The notes: generated by a model from the sequence alone, not told the origin. DNA of 64,000 nucleotides from Pedobacter changchengzhani (GCF_004354365.1 NZ_SJCY01000002.1:472508-536507), one strand, 5' to 3'; counted from the stretch's first letter, positions 1 to 9,793 are shown. Translations and numbers: made by a program.

Positions 1-4
1 ACGA

Positions 5-2164
5 TTATTTCGAACCGCTATTTACGACAACTCTGCCAGATTGTTGGATAAAATCGGCCATTACATGTAATGATTCATTTTCTATAAAATCAAAATCATC
101 TTGTTTAACAACTTTTTCTCCCTTTTTAATGGCAGGCAAACCACGTAAAGCCCTCAATTGATTTTGTTTAACCAAAGTCTTTGCTTCTTGCGCATCGCGT
201 TCTGCTTTCAACTTCGTTTCGTTTAAAGTAACTGAAACTTCATTACTGCGTTTTTTAACATCAGCAATTTCTTCATTTAAGTATTTAAAGTCTAGTGAAT
301 TGGCAATTCTTTGCTCACTTGATTTTTTTAATTCAGCTTTAATTGGTTTAATATCAGCCACTAATTTAAAGTTAGAACTCGGAATAACATCATAAGGCAA
401 AGCCGATTTTTCTGTATCTTCTCCAATTTTATCCATTGGGTAAAGTGATGGGAAAACCACATCTGGTGTAACGCCTTTATGTTGTGTACTGGTACCGGCA
501 ACACGGTAAAATTTAGCCATTGTTAAATTTATTTGGCCAAGGTTTAGATCATCTGTACTGGCTGCAGAAGGTGAAGTACGAACGGTGGTCGCTTTGTTCT
601 TATTAATTAAGTTGGCAATACTTCTTAATACACCAGGATTAATAATTTTATTCAAATCGATTGAAGATTGAACCGTTCCTTTACCGTAGGTTTGGCTGCC
701 CATAATTATACCACGACCGTAATCTTGTATGGCACCAGCAAAAATTTCAGATGCAGAAGCACTCAAGCGGTCAACCATCACTCCGAATGGTCCATCCCAA
801 GAAACACCTTCATTTTCATCTTCATCAACCTCAATTTTACCTTGTAAATTTCTAACCTGCACAACCGGTCCTTGATCAATAAATAAACCTGTTAATGAAA
901 TGGCTTCAAGTAACGATCCGCCACCATTTCCACGTAAATCCATCACAATTGCATCTACTTTGTTAATATTTTTTAAGGTATCTATTAAAAGTCTAACATC
1001 TCTTGTGGTACTTTTATAGTTTTTATCTCCAGCATTTGCTGCTTTAAAATCGGCGTAGAAAGCAGGTAGTTTTATAATTCCTATTTTAAATGTTTTGCCA
1101 TTTTCTTCAATGGTTTTTACTTCTTTTTTAGCAGATTGGTCTTGCAAAATGATTTTTTCTCTAATCAAATCGACAATTACAGGTTTAGAAGACATTTCTT
1201 TGCCAACTGGTATTATTTTTAAACGCACTTTGGTGTTCTTTGGGCCTTTAATCTTCGAAACCGTAGCGTCTAATCTCCAGCCAACAATATCTACAAATTC
1301 TCCATCACCTTGTGCAACTGCAATAATTCTATCGCCAGAATTTAATAATTTACTCTTAAAAGCTGGTCCGCCGGGGATAATTTCGCCTACCTTAACCACT
1401 TCATTCTCTAGCTGTAACCGTGCGCCAATACCCTCAAACGAACGAGACATATCTTCATTAAAAGCGGTTGCGTTACTTGGATTAAAGTAGTTTGTATGTG
1501 GGTCAATTGATTCTGTAAATGCATCCATCAAAATTTGAAATACATCTTGATTATTTGATTTAGAAGTTTGCGATTTAAGGTTTTGATAGCGCTTTGTTAA
1601 CGTTTCTACATTTTTCGCCTGGTTGGTACCAGCTAAATTTAAATTAATCAACTCATATTTAACTCTCTTTCCCCAAGTATCATCTAAAGCGGCAATACTT
1701 GTAGCCCAAGGTAATTTTTCACGATCGTAAACGAAGGTATCGTTCTGATTAAAATCAAATTTCTTCTTCACTTGATTTAGCGAATATTCGAAATATTCGT
1801 TAAGCCTCTTTGCATATACATTGTAAATGTAAAAAGGCGCGCTTAAATCGCCATTCTTAAAATCATCGTCAAGTGTATATCTAAACTTTTCAAAATCTTT
1901 AATATCCGAAGCCAAAAAGTAATTTTTTCCTTGATCTAAGGCTTTTATATAATTATCCAAAACGATAGAAGAAATCGAATCGTTAACTTTAATTTTTTTG
2001 TAATTGTAGCTTTCGATAAGGTTTACAACTTCCTTAATTACAATTTTCTGTTGTTCATCGGGCATTATATTTTTAACCCCTTCCACAACAATTTGCGGTT
2101 TTGGTGTTGCGTGGCAGGCTAAAACTGCTCCTGTAAAAATTGTAAAAAATATATTCTTTAACAT
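5..2164 (-). CDS. prc: Carboxy-terminal processing (tail-specific) protease, S41 family
   Basis: Periplasmic serine protease that degrades or trims proteins at their C-terminus. I start it at the inner ATG (2164), because that places a lipoprotein-like signal right at the N-terminus (hydrophobic run ending VLAC); an upstream ATG at 2203 would add 13 charged residues. In order: an N-terminal helical region, a PDZ domain (GIGARLQLEN, then GDRIIAVAQ), the S41 catalytic core with DLRGNGGG, the serine in SASASE and the lysine in YGKGTVQ, and a C-terminal DUF3340-type region. The length (719 aa) fits the long Prc/Tsp type. The stop codon is 5 bases inside the window edge, so the gene is complete. 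Family call is firm; substrates are unknown. Confidence 0.93.
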   Translation of the reverse strand: MLKNIFFTIFTGAVLACHATPKPQIVVEGVKNIMPDEQQKIVIKEVVNLIESYNYKKIKVNDSISSIVLDNYIKALDQGKNYFLASDIKDFEKFRYTLDDDFKNGDLSAPFYIYNVYAKRLNEYFEYSLNQVKKKFDFNQNDTFVYDREKLPWATSIAALDDTWGKRVKYELINLNLAGTNQAKNVETLTKRYQNLKSQTSKSNNQDVFQILMDAFTESIDPHTNYFNPSNATAFNEDMSRSFEGIGARLQLENEVVKVGEIIPGGPAFKSKLLNSGDRIIAVAQGDGEFVDIVGWRLDATVSKIKGPKNTKVRLKIIPVGKEMSSKPVIVDLIREKIILQDQSAKKEVKTIEENGKTFKIGIIKLPAFYADFKAANAGDKNYKSTTRDVRLLIDTLKNINKVDAIVMDLRGNGGGSLLEAISLTGLFIDQGPVVQVRNLQGKIEVDEDENEGVSWDGPFGVMVDRLSASASEIFAGAIQDYGRGIIMGSQTYGKGTVQSSIDLNKIINPGVLRSIANLINKNKATTVRTSPSAASTDDLNLGQINLTMAKFYRVAGTSTQHKGVTPDVVFPSLYPMDKIGEDTEKSALPYDVIPSSNFKLVADIKPIKAELKKSSEQRIANSLDFKYLNEEIADVKKRSNEVSVTLNETKLKAERDAQEAKTLVKQNQLRALRGLPAIKKGEKVVKQDDFDFIENESLHVMADFIQQSGRVVVNSGSK

Positions 2165-2585
2165 TTCTTTAAATAATTTAAAATCCATTTTTATAATTAA
2201 CAAACTGCTGTAATAATGCTATCTAATAAACAAAAAAAAGAGACAGCATTACAGTCCCTTTAAAACCTACCAAATCTAGCTAAAAGCTTTTTAGCAAACA
2301 ATTTCTAAAAAGCTAACGTAAACTAATATTATTTGTTTTAAAAGGTTTTTATCAAAATTTTACAGTAGGTAAACTTCTGCAAGTTTTCGATTGATTGGTA
2401 GGGCAAAAAAAAGGCTTAGGTTTTCCATCGTAATTCATTTTTTTAAATTGATAAACCATTAAAATTTCTCGGCTCGATTGTGAGATGTAGAAAATTGTTA
2501 TTGGTTTAATTGATGAATCAAATTTTAGAAAAACTATAGCATTGCACAATAACCAATTGTAGGTATTTTTTAGTACGCGCCAACC
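2165..2585. other. Intergenic region with one inverted repeat
   Basis: No convincing gene. AGCTTTTTAG (2285-2294) and CTAAAAAGCT (2305-2314) form a 10-bp inverted repeat with a 10-base loop. It lies downstream of the response-regulator gene and could be a weak terminator for it, although no long T-run follows. A 65-codon minus-strand frame (2352-2549) has no recognisable features and is probably chance. Confidence 0.5.
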
Positions 2586-3215
2586 TTATACTATTTTATG
2601 TTCGTAGGCATATTTAAGTAAACCAACAAGGCTTTGGGTACATGTTTTTCTAAAAATATTTTTCCGATGCGTTTCTACAGTTCGCTCGCTGATAAAAAGT
2701 TTATCGGCAATTTGCTTGTTGCTTAATTCTTGTTCTATTAAACGGATAATTTCTATTTCTCTGTTTGTTAAACAGCAAGTGCCCGTCACTGGGTGGCCTT
2801 TCATCAGCTCTTGAGTTACTTCTTCGCTAAAATAGGTATGTCCCTCTAAAATGCGGCGCAATGCTTCCAACAGTCCTTGTTTTCCTGTGTTTTTAAGAAT
2901 GTATCCTGATATTCCAGCATCAATCATCTCTTTGATTACTTGATAATCGCCAAACATGGATAAAGCCAATATTTTAATTGAAGGAAATTGTTTTTTTACC
3001 ACGCGGGTAAGCTCAACGCCAGACATTTCGGGCATATTAATATCCGTTAATAAAATATCAACAGGTGTGGTTTCCAAAAGCTTAATTACATCCAAAGGCT
3101 GATTACTACAGCCTACAACCTGATATTGGTCTTCATTATTTAATAGAGATTTGAGTCCATCAACAATCATTTGGTGGTCATCAACAATAAATAATTTGGT
3201 TTGAGGGTTAATCAT
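2586..3215 (-). CDS. LuxR/NarL-family response regulator
   Basis: Two-component response regulator, 209 aa. The receiver domain covers about residues 5-120, with the phosphoacceptor aspartate in LLTDINMPEMSG and the conserved lysine in YILKNTGKQG. The LuxR-type helix-turn-helix is at about 145-205 (LTNREIEIIRL ... ISERTVETHRKNIF). It starts 9 bases after the stop of the TPR histidine kinase on the same strand, so the two very likely form a cotranscribed signalling pair. This arrangement (HisKA_3 kinase plus NarL regulator) is the classic one. Target genes cannot be read from the sequence. Confidence 0.93.
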   Translation of the reverse strand: MINPQTKLFIVDDHQMIVDGLKSLLNNEDQYQVVGCSNQPLDVIKLLETTPVDILLTDINMPEMSGVELTRVVKKQFPSIKILALSMFGDYQVIKEMIDAGISGYILKNTGKQGLLEALRRILEGHTYFSEEVTQELMKGHPVTGTCCLTNREIEIIRLIEQELSNKQIADKLFISERTVETHRKNIFRKTCTQSLVGLLKYAYEHKIV

Positions 3216-3224
3216 TCGTCTAAT

Positions 3225-5180
3225 TTACAAAGGAATATGGATAGCAACAAGTGTTCCGGCGCCTGGTTGCGAAGAAAAATCGACTGTTCCTTTTAAATAT
3301 GCTACTCTACTCATCATATTTTTTAAGCCTAAGCCGTTAAAATTTAACGTTTTGTTGGTATCAAATCCGTCGCCGTTGTCTTCGATCATTACGTTTATAC
3401 CTTCTTCATCTTTAGTTAATTGTATATCTAAACTGTTGGCATTTGCATGTTTAATAACATTGTTAACCGATTCTTGAATCACCCTGTACAAAACCGTTTC
3501 TATGTTTTGATCTAATCGTTGTTGAAGGCCGAAAGTTTCGAGATTTACTTTGAGTTTGCGGGCATCTATTTTAGAGATAAAATCTCTAACGGCTGCAGTT
3601 AAGCCCGATTTTAAAAGTACGTTCGGTGCCATTTGATGCGCAATTACCCTAACCTCTTTGCAACTTTCATCTACCAAATCTAACGTTTTATCAAACATCA
3701 TTTCACCGTCTTTATTCTTGAAGTCAATATCTTCAACAATAGCAGATAAATTCATCTTCACGGTAGAAAACATTTGCCCCAATCCATCATGTAATTCTGA
3801 AGAAATTCTTTTTCTTTCGTTTTCCTCGGCAATTAAAACTGCCTGTGTAGCCAAATCCTGTTGTTTAATTACCTCTTTTTGCAAACGGGTTTCTTGCATT
3901 AGCTTATACCGATTATAAAACAAAAACCCTATAACTAAAGCTAAAAGAAAGGCGCCTGCAATTATGGTTATTGTTGTATTTCTTTTAATGAGCTGTAGCT
4001 TCTGTACTTGGTTTTCTGAGTTTAGTAATTTTATTTTTTGCTCTTTTTTTTCAGTTTCGTAAGCGATTTGTAATTCGCTAATTTTATCAGTATTCTGCTT
4101 ACTGTAAATACTGTCTTTCATCAACATACTCTTTTTGTAAGCGTTTAACGAGCCAATATAATCTTGTTTGTTTTCATAAACTGTCGATAAAATATTGTAA
4201 GCTTCTCTCAAGTAATCTTTCGCATTTAACTCATTAAAATAACCAATACTTTTCTTCAGGTATTTTTCGGCTTCGGGAAAATTGTTAAGCTTTGAATAAC
4301 ATAACCCTATATTCTTATAGCAAGAAGCTTCGCCAAGTTTATCTTTCATAAAAACTCTAAACTGAAGAGATTCTTGGTAAAATTTCATCGCCTTGGTATA
4401 ATCTCCTTTTTCGTAAAAAATTTGGCCTAAGCTATTATATAATGTAGCAAGTTCACTTTTGCTGTTCGATGCCTTGCTCAATGCAATGGCTAAATTTGCA
4501 TATTTTAAAGCTTCATCAAAGTTTTTGGCTTCGAAATAGTATTGCAACATACCAGAATAGGCATTGGCTAATGTAGAAGGCGAATTATTTTTTTTGCTCA
4601 GTGTGATGGCACGCTCGAAATAACTTTTAGAAAGGGCGTTTTTTCTAAAGTTTCGATAAATGTTACCGATGTTAACTAAAACAATGGCTTCTTTAACTTC
4701 GTCTCCTGTTTCTTCATAAATTTTAAGTGCTTTAGTCATATACAAAATTGCCTCATCGTAGCGGCCTTGTTGCTTGTATATAACCGCAATATTGGATAGT
4801 GAACCTACTGCTTTGGCTTTTAAGCCTAGCTTATCTCTAATTTGATAAGAAATTTTATAATTTGCTAAGGCTTCTGTAAACTTATTTACGCGTGTGTATG
4901 CATTTCCAATATCGCTATGCGCAAGCGCAATTGCCTCTTGATTATTCAATTTTTTGGCCAGCTTTAATTCTTCATTACCAAAAAAAAGTGCCTTATCAAA
5001 ATTTATAAAACCGTAACCCCAAGATAAATCGCCATACGCAATTATTTTAATAGAGTCTGGTTTAGAAGATTTAACGATTATTTCTAAACTATCGAGTTTT
5101 TTTTGATTTTGGGCATAACTAAAATTCCATGCTAAAAGCATTAAAGTTAAACACAAAAAGGATTTAACACTTAGTTTCAT
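3225..5180 (-). CDS. TPR-domain sensor histidine kinase (HisKA_3 type)
   Basis: Membrane-bound sensor kinase, 651 aa. A signal peptide (about 1-23) is followed by a run of tetratricopeptide repeats (about 50-370), then one transmembrane helix near 400-422. The cytoplasmic part has the HisKA_3 phosphoacceptor histidine in SSELHDGLGQ and a HATPase_c domain (NVIKHANANS, IEDNGDGFD, GLGLKNMM). The TPRs therefore sit outside the inner membrane and probably sense a protein or peptide, which is an inference. Kinases with extracytoplasmic TPRs are common in Bacteroidota. The response regulator gene follows directly. The stimulus is unknown. Confidence 0.92.
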   Translation of the reverse strand: MKLSVKSFLCLTLMLLAWNFSYAQNQKKLDSLEIIVKSSKPDSIKIIAYGDLSWGYGFINFDKALFFGNEELKLAKKLNNQEAIALAHSDIGNAYTRVNKFTEALANYKISYQIRDKLGLKAKAVGSLSNIAVIYKQQGRYDEAILYMTKALKIYEETGDEVKEAIVLVNIGNIYRNFRKNALSKSYFERAITLSKKNNSPSTLANAYSGMLQYYFEAKNFDEALKYANLAIALSKASNSKSELATLYNSLGQIFYEKGDYTKAMKFYQESLQFRVFMKDKLGEASCYKNIGLCYSKLNNFPEAEKYLKKSIGYFNELNAKDYLREAYNILSTVYENKQDYIGSLNAYKKSMLMKDSIYSKQNTDKISELQIAYETEKKEQKIKLLNSENQVQKLQLIKRNTTITIIAGAFLLALVIGFLFYNRYKLMQETRLQKEVIKQQDLATQAVLIAEENERKRISSELHDGLGQMFSTVKMNLSAIVEDIDFKNKDGEMMFDKTLDLVDESCKEVRVIAHQMAPNVLLKSGLTAAVRDFISKIDARKLKVNLETFGLQQRLDQNIETVLYRVIQESVNNVIKHANANSLDIQLTKDEEGINVMIEDNGDGFDTNKTLNFNGLGLKNMMSRVAYLKGTVDFSSQPGAGTLVAIHIPL

Positions 5181-5226
5181 TTTGAGAGAGATTTTGTTTA
5201 GAATTACGGTAACTCAATTTTAAATG

Positions 5227-5913
5227 TTATTTCTTCAGTGCGGTTGTTCTTGCATCGATAAGGCTCCGGGCATCGCTAACTTGGCCTGCATACTGTGTGC
5301 TTTTTATTGATCTGGCTAAAAATTCCACTCTGTTTAAATCGCGTTTTGCCAAAGTAAAATCTCTTTTTTTAATTTTAACGCTTACAATACCCAAAATAGA
5401 TTCGATGTAAGAATTGTTGTTGTTTAACCTTTGCGCTAAAATGCCTTGTTGACTATAAAACCATAAAGATTGAGTGGTTTTATTCATAGCTAAATATACT
5501 TTTCCCAATCGTGAATAGGTATCCATTACGCCAACTCTGTTACTAAGTTTCGAATAGCTTTTAAGCGCAACGTTTAGTAAAATCTGTTCTGCATCTATAA
5601 ACCTGCCCAATTGATAATGCATTTGACTCATTTTGGTAACACATTGCGCATATCTATTTAAATTTCTAACAACATTATATTCAAAAGCTGCTTTACCAAA
5701 TAAAGTTAATGCGGTGTTAAAATCGCCCTTGTGTTCGGCTTCTTCGGCATTTTCATAAAAAGTATTGCCATCTTCTAAATCATAATTAGAGATGGCAATA
5801 TTTATAGATTTGTTGTTAGTCTGATTGTATAAAATATCAGCACTATAGCAATTTTGAGCACTTAAAGTTAACGTTGATGAGAGGCCAATTAGCGCCAGTA
5901 AAAATTTGGTCAT
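5227..5913 (-). CDS. Secreted TPR-like protein of unknown function
   Basis: A 228-aa protein if started at 5913, where a clean signal peptide begins (MTKFLLALIG, ending SAQ). The upstream ATG at 5967 would add 18 residues before that signal. The mature part is helical with degenerate TPR-like repeats (FNTALTLFGKAAFEY, GRFIDAEQIL, KTTQSLWFYSQ). It lies upstream of the TPR histidine kinase on the same strand, and its repeats resemble the sensor half of that kinase, so it could be a companion of the kinase; this is inference. No enzymatic motif is visible. Confidence 0.75.
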   Translation of the reverse strand: MTKFLLALIGLSSTLTLSAQNCYSADILYNQTNNKSINIAISNYDLEDGNTFYENAEEAEHKGDFNTALTLFGKAAFEYNVVRNLNRYAQCVTKMSQMHYQLGRFIDAEQILLNVALKSYSKLSNRVGVMDTYSRLGKVYLAMNKTTQSLWFYSQQGILAQRLNNNNSYIESILGIVSVKIKKRDFTLAKRDLNRVEFLARSIKSTQYAGQVSDARSLIDARTTALKK

Positions 5914-5974
5914 GTAGCAAAAATAATACTTTATAATTAATACACGGTATAAACACAACACACTCAACTATTTA

Positions 5975-6907
5975 TTATTTACGAGGCTCGTTTTGTTTTG
6001 GCATTTGCATCGACATCATTTCCTTCAAGGTTTTATTCATTCCCTCGGTACTTCCATCTAAGAAGATAACGTTTCCGTTTCCGTTTTCGGCAAAATGCTT
6101 AATAGATTCTGTCCACATGGTGAATAAAATTACCGAAATATCCAAATTGGCATCTTCCATTTCCTGTGCAGCTTTTGTCATACCATGAGCAACTTCCGCA
6201 CGGAAAAGCGCGATACCTTGTCCGCGTAATTGCGCAGCCTCACGTTCGGCAGTTGCGGCAATTTTAATCGCATTACCATCAGCCTCTGCTGCTTTAGTTT
6301 TAGTAATTAATAAAGCTTGTCCTTCATTTTCTGCTGCGGCTTTTAAGTTGTTTGATGCCACCACACGGCTCATCGAACGCATAATCTCCTCATCAAAAGT
6401 AATATCGTTTAATTGAAGATCTTGCAAATGGTAACCCCATCCATCAAGCACTTGGTCAATCTGTTCTTTTACGTGTAGCACAATCTCATTCCGTTGCGCC
6501 AAAACATTTGCCTGTTTTTGTGTAGCCACATAAGCTCTAATAGATCCTTCAATTGTTCTAATTAAAGCCTGCATTAAGTTGGTGGCATCCACAAATTTAA
6601 AGGCCACATTTTTAATGGTTTCTTCATCTTGGTTAACTACCGAATAAAGTAGCATGGCTTTAAAATAAACATTTGCCTGATCTTGCGTTACGGCCTGAAA
6701 AGACAGCTCAACAGATCGGTTTTGAATAGATATGCGCGAATAAATCTGCTCAATTAAAGGAATTTTGAAATTCAGCCCAGGTCTTAACTGGCGTTGATAT
6801 TTCCCGAAAACAGTAATAACGGCAATTGTGCCTTGTTTTACCGTAACAAATGAGCTTAAAAGGATTATAACTCCAAAAAAGATCAGTACATAAATAACGT
6901 ATTGCAT
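5975..6907 (-). CDS. SPFH/band 7 domain membrane protein
   Basis: A 310-aa stomatin/prohibitin-like protein. An N-terminal transmembrane helix (about 2-22) precedes the band 7 domain (about 20-190: TVKQGTIAVITVFGKYQRQL, PGLNFKIP). A long alanine- and glutamate-rich helix at about 190-250 is typical of SPFH proteins that form large ring or cage assemblies. Family members organise membrane microdomains and often control membrane proteases. It resembles QmcA/HflC-type proteins, but no hflK partner or NfeD gene lies beside it. It is divergently oriented from the M13 peptidase gene. Confidence 0.9.
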   Translation of the reverse strand: MQYVIYVLIFFGVIILLSSFVTVKQGTIAVITVFGKYQRQLRPGLNFKIPLIEQIYSRISIQNRSVELSFQAVTQDQANVYFKAMLLYSVVNQDEETIKNVAFKFVDATNLMQALIRTIEGSIRAYVATQKQANVLAQRNEIVLHVKEQIDQVLDGWGYHLQDLQLNDITFDEEIMRSMSRVVASNNLKAAAENEGQALLITKTKAAEADGNAIKIAATAEREAAQLRGQGIALFRAEVAHGMTKAAQEMEDANLDISVILFTMWTESIKHFAENGNGNVIFLDGSTEGMNKTLKEMMSMQMPKQNEPRK

Positions 6908-6947
6908 AATGTAATTTTTTTATGAAGTTATAAAAAATTCACACAAA

Positions 6948-6967
6948 CTACACTAAGCATTGTGTAG
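6948..6967. promoter_or_regulatory. Small inverted repeat between divergent genes
   Basis: CTACAC and GTGTAG form 6-bp arms around an 8-base spacer, midway between the divergent SPFH and M13 peptidase genes. The position suits an operator or a promoter-proximal site, but no regulator is implied by the sequence and the repeat could be chance. Confidence 0.25.
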
Positions 6968-6993
6968 CTTTATTTTTTTCAAAACAATTACTG

Positions 6994-9027
6994 ATGATAA
7001 AATCTAAATTTTTAATAGCAGGCACCGCAATTTTACTCATGGCCTCCTGCCAAAACAACAAAAAAGAAAACGAAAAGAAAAGTGCTTTTCTCGACCCAAG
7101 TACTATGGATACTACGGTTAAACCAGGGGATAACTTTTTCTTATACGCAAATGGTAAGTGGTTTAAAAATGCAGTTATACCTAAAACAGAAAAAGGCTGG
7201 GGCTCTTTTTACACTTTGTATAATGATAACCTTAAAAATTTGCATTCCATTTTAGAAAATGCGGCTAAAAGTAAAGCCGCTAAAGGAAGTATGGCGCAAA
7301 AAGTTGGCGATTTTTACAGTAGCGGAATGGACACCCTTGCAATTGAAAAATTGGGAGATACGCCTATTAAACCTGTTTTGGCTAAAATTGATGCGATCAA
7401 GAACGAGCAAGATTTGATTAATTTTGTTGCTGATGGCTTTAAAGAAGGTCATGGCGACTTACTTTCTTTTGATGTGGGTGCAGATGATAAAATAAGCACA
7501 AAAAATGCACTTTCATTTTCTCAAGGTGGTTTAACCCTGCCCGATATGAGTTATTATTTAGATAAAGATGATAAAGCCAAGAAAATAAGAGCATCTTATA
7601 TAGATTACATAAAAAAACTGTTCACGCTAACGGGCGATTCTTTAAACGCATCAAAATATGCCGCAGATATTTTGAAGTTAGAAACTACAATTGCGCAATC
7701 GCATTCTACACCGGTAGAACTTCGTGATCCGCAAAAAAATTATAATAAAATGAGTGTCGCCGATTTTCAGAAGCTGATGCCAAATATAAATTTAACAAAT
7801 GTTTTTGCTAAAGGTGGCCTTAAAACGGATACGGTTATTGTTCGCCAACCAAAATATTATCAATCGTTAAGCAGTTTAATTAAAAGCCAACCGATTGATA
7901 TTTGGAAAGAGAAACTAAAATTTGATGTGTTAAACGATGAGGCAGGCGCATTAACAAAAGGCTTTAGATTGGCAAAGTTCGATTTTTTTGGTAAGGTATT
8001 AAGTGGCCAACTGGTACAAACCGAGCGTTGGAAAACAATTGTTAACAATGCAGACAATAGCCTGGGCGATTTAGTTGGACAACTTTACACCGAAAAATAT
8101 TTTACACCAGAAGCAAAAAAGCGCATGTTAACTTTGGTTGATAACCTGCAAAAGGTTTATGCCGAACGAATTCAGAAATTAGATTGGATGAGCGCTGCAA
8201 CTAAGACAAAAGCGTTGGAAAAGTTAAATGCTTTTGTTAAAAAAATCGGTTATACCGATAAATGGAAAAAGTACGATGATGTAGAAATTTCTAAAGATGA
8301 TTATTATGGCAATTTGCAATCTGCAAAAAAGCACGAGTATAAAGAGATGATCGATAAACTTGGTAAGCCAGTAGATAAGACAGAATGGGGTATGACACCG
8401 CCAACAGTAAATGCGTACTACAATCCTTCATACAACGAAATAGTTTTCCCTGCGGGAATTTTGCAGTTTCCCTTCTTTGATTTTGATGCCGATGATGCCA
8501 TTAATTATGGTGCGATAGGCGCGGTAATTGGCCACGAAATGACGCATGGTTTCGACGATCAAGGCCGCCAGTATGATGCAACAGGTAATTTAAAAGAATG
8601 GTGGACGAAAGCTGATGCAGATAAATTTAAATCGAAAGCCGATAAAGTAGTTGCACTTTACAATAAATTTACGCTATTGGATAATCAACATGTAAACGGC
8701 TCGCTTACTTTGGGCGAAAATTTAGCAGATATTGGCGGTATAAACATTGCTTACGATGCTTTTAAACTTACAGAACAAGGTAAAGGCGATAAAAAAATCG
8801 ATGGTTTAACGCCCGATCAGCGTTTCTTTTTAAGCTTCGCCCAGGTTTGGAGGATGAAAACCCGCGATGAAACAATGCGTGTTCGTTTAAAAACCGATCC
8901 ACATAGTCCAGAAATGTTTAGGGTAAATGGTTCTGTTTATAATATGGAAGCATTTTATAAAGCATTTAATATACCCACTACGGCAAAAATGTATTTAGCA
9001 CCAGCCGATAGATTAGGCGTTTGGTAG
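6994..9027 (+). CDS. M13-family (neprilysin-like) zinc metallopeptidase lipoprotein
   Basis: A 677-aa secreted zinc endopeptidase. The signal peptide ends in a lipobox (LLMASC), so it is probably anchored in the outer or inner membrane facing the periplasm. The N-terminal M13 domain starts at about residue 38 (MDTTVKPGDNFFLYANGKW). The catalytic domain carries NAYYNPSYNEIVFPAG, the zinc site HEMTH and the third ligand in GENLADIGG. C-terminal residues end in RLGVW; a terminal tryptophan is typical of M13. The length matches the family. A terminator follows at once, so it is probably a single-gene transcript. Confidence 0.96.
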   Translation: MIKSKFLIAGTAILLMASCQNNKKENEKKSAFLDPSTMDTTVKPGDNFFLYANGKWFKNAVIPKTEKGWGSFYTLYNDNLKNLHSILENAAKSKAAKGSMAQKVGDFYSSGMDTLAIEKLGDTPIKPVLAKIDAIKNEQDLINFVADGFKEGHGDLLSFDVGADDKISTKNALSFSQGGLTLPDMSYYLDKDDKAKKIRASYIDYIKKLFTLTGDSLNASKYAADILKLETTIAQSHSTPVELRDPQKNYNKMSVADFQKLMPNINLTNVFAKGGLKTDTVIVRQPKYYQSLSSLIKSQPIDIWKEKLKFDVLNDEAGALTKGFRLAKFDFFGKVLSGQLVQTERWKTIVNNADNSLGDLVGQLYTEKYFTPEAKKRMLTLVDNLQKVYAERIQKLDWMSAATKTKALEKLNAFVKKIGYTDKWKKYDDVEISKDDYYGNLQSAKKHEYKEMIDKLGKPVDKTEWGMTPPTVNAYYNPSYNEIVFPAGILQFPFFDFDADDAINYGAIGAVIGHEMTHGFDDQGRQYDATGNLKEWWTKADADKFKSKADKVVALYNKFTLLDNQHVNGSLTLGENLADIGGINIAYDAFKLTEQGKGDKKIDGLTPDQRFFLSFAQVWRMKTRDETMRVRLKTDPHSPEMFRVNGSVYNMEAFYKAFNIPTTAKMYLAPADRLGVW

Positions 9028-9046
9028 TAGAAAAGTATAATTGTTT

Positions 9047-9083
9047 AAAAACCCATTTCGTTAATTTGAAATGGGTTTTTTTA
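9047..9083 (+). terminator. Rho-independent terminator after the M13 peptidase gene
   Basis: AAACCCATTTC pairs with GAAATGGGTTT across a short AT-rich loop and is followed by a run of T. It begins about 20 bases after the stop codon. Confidence 0.85.
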
Positions 9084-9138
9084 TGCACACTGAAACAAAA
9101 TGATAGCAATTTTGTATTTAAGTTACAAATTTATCATC

Positions 9139-9324
9139 ATGAACGTAAAACGCACCTTCGGCACAATTTTAACAGTATTAGGAATAATTGGGATAATTTA
9201 CGCTGGCTACGGATTTATAAGCCATAATAACGATACACGAGCACTAATAGTTGCGAGTATAATTGGTATAATATTTTTTGTATCGGGAATTGGCTTGGTA
9301 AAAAACACAAAAGACGAGGTATAA
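9139..9324 (+). CDS. Small two-helix membrane protein, unknown function
   Basis: A 61-aa protein with two predicted transmembrane helices (about 6-24, TILTVLGIIGIIYAGYGF, and about 35-54, LIVASIIGIIFFVSGIGL) and a short charged tail. I chose the ATG at 9139 because it puts the first helix directly after MNVKRTFG; an upstream ATG at 9100 adds 13 residues and overlaps the preceding terminator region more closely. No family is recognised. Small membrane proteins with this G/I-rich pattern are frequent in Sphingobacteriaceae. It is separated from the peptidase gene by a terminator, so it should have its own promoter. Confidence 0.6.
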   Translation: MNVKRTFGTILTVLGIIGIIYAGYGFISHNNDTRALIVASIIGIIFFVSGIGLVKNTKDEV

Positions 9325-9405
9325 AACGCTAAGTTTCCAAAATCTTACGACTGGATATATAAGGCATCATAGCTTTGCATTGCCATATTATTAGCTTTTA
9401 TCGAG

Positions 9406-9583
9406 TCAATCAAGCTTTTTAAATCTCAGGATTAAAATAACGATTACTGTTATTGTGAGGTAACAAATCCCTAATAACCAGTTATTTATATCTATATTTA
9501 AATATATTTAAAGATAGAATGATGATGAATAGAATGGCAATACAAACTAATATCAGTAGTGCCTTAACAAGGCTGTTTTCCAT
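9406..9583 (-). pseudogene. Small two-helix membrane protein gene with a frameshift
   Basis: From the ATG at 9583 the minus strand encodes MENSLVKALL and a hydrophobic helix, then meets TAA at 9482-9484 after 33 residues. In the next frame (+1), overlapping this stop, the reading continues with NNWLLGICYLTITVIVILI and a basic end RFKKLD before TGA at 9406-9408. Joined, the parts would make a two-helix protein of about 59 residues, close in size and shape to the neighbouring 58-aa protein. The shift falls in an A/T-rich stretch of short repeats (9484-9505). It may be a true pseudogene, a sequencing error, or a real 33-residue peptide followed by chance coding. AGGAAA lies upstream of the ATG. 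Confidence 0.4.
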
Positions 9584-9613
9584 ATAACTATTGTTTCCTG
9601 ATATAAAAATGCG

Positions 9614-9790
9614 TTATTTTTTCTTGTGTCTGATTGATGCATATTGGCCTACTGCTACAAAAAACATTGCTAAAATAATAATGCCACCAGAGATTAAATT
9701 TTTTGGATTTTCAATAATGTAATAGGTAGCGGCTAACATTAGCAAAATTGCACATATTCCAATAATGTAATGTATTAATAATCCTTTCAT
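9614..9790 (-). CDS. Small two-helix membrane protein downstream of capA-like gene
   Basis: A 58-aa frame, easily missed because of its size. It starts MKGLLIHYIIG, has two hydrophobic helices (about 6-24 and 33-50) and a basic end (RHKKK) after the second helix, as expected for a small inner-membrane protein with a cytoplasmic C-terminus. Its ATG lies 3 bases downstream of the stop codon of the CapA-like gene on the same strand, so the two are almost surely cotranscribed. No family is recognised. The tight coupling suggests a supporting role for, or coexpression with, the CapA-like protein; this is inference. Confidence 0.65.
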   Translation of the reverse strand: MKGLLIHYIIGICAILLMLAATYYIIENPKNLISGGIIILAMFFVAVGQYASIRHKKK

Positions 9791-9793
9791 CTG

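Noticed and set aside
1095..1490. A 131-codon plus-strand frame inside the tail-specific protease gene
   Set aside because: It is antisense to the PDZ and early catalytic part of the protease and has no features of its own.
2352..2549. A 65-codon minus-strand frame between the response regulator and the protease
   Set aside because: No motif, signal or membrane helix, and the DNA is ordinary AT-rich spacer.
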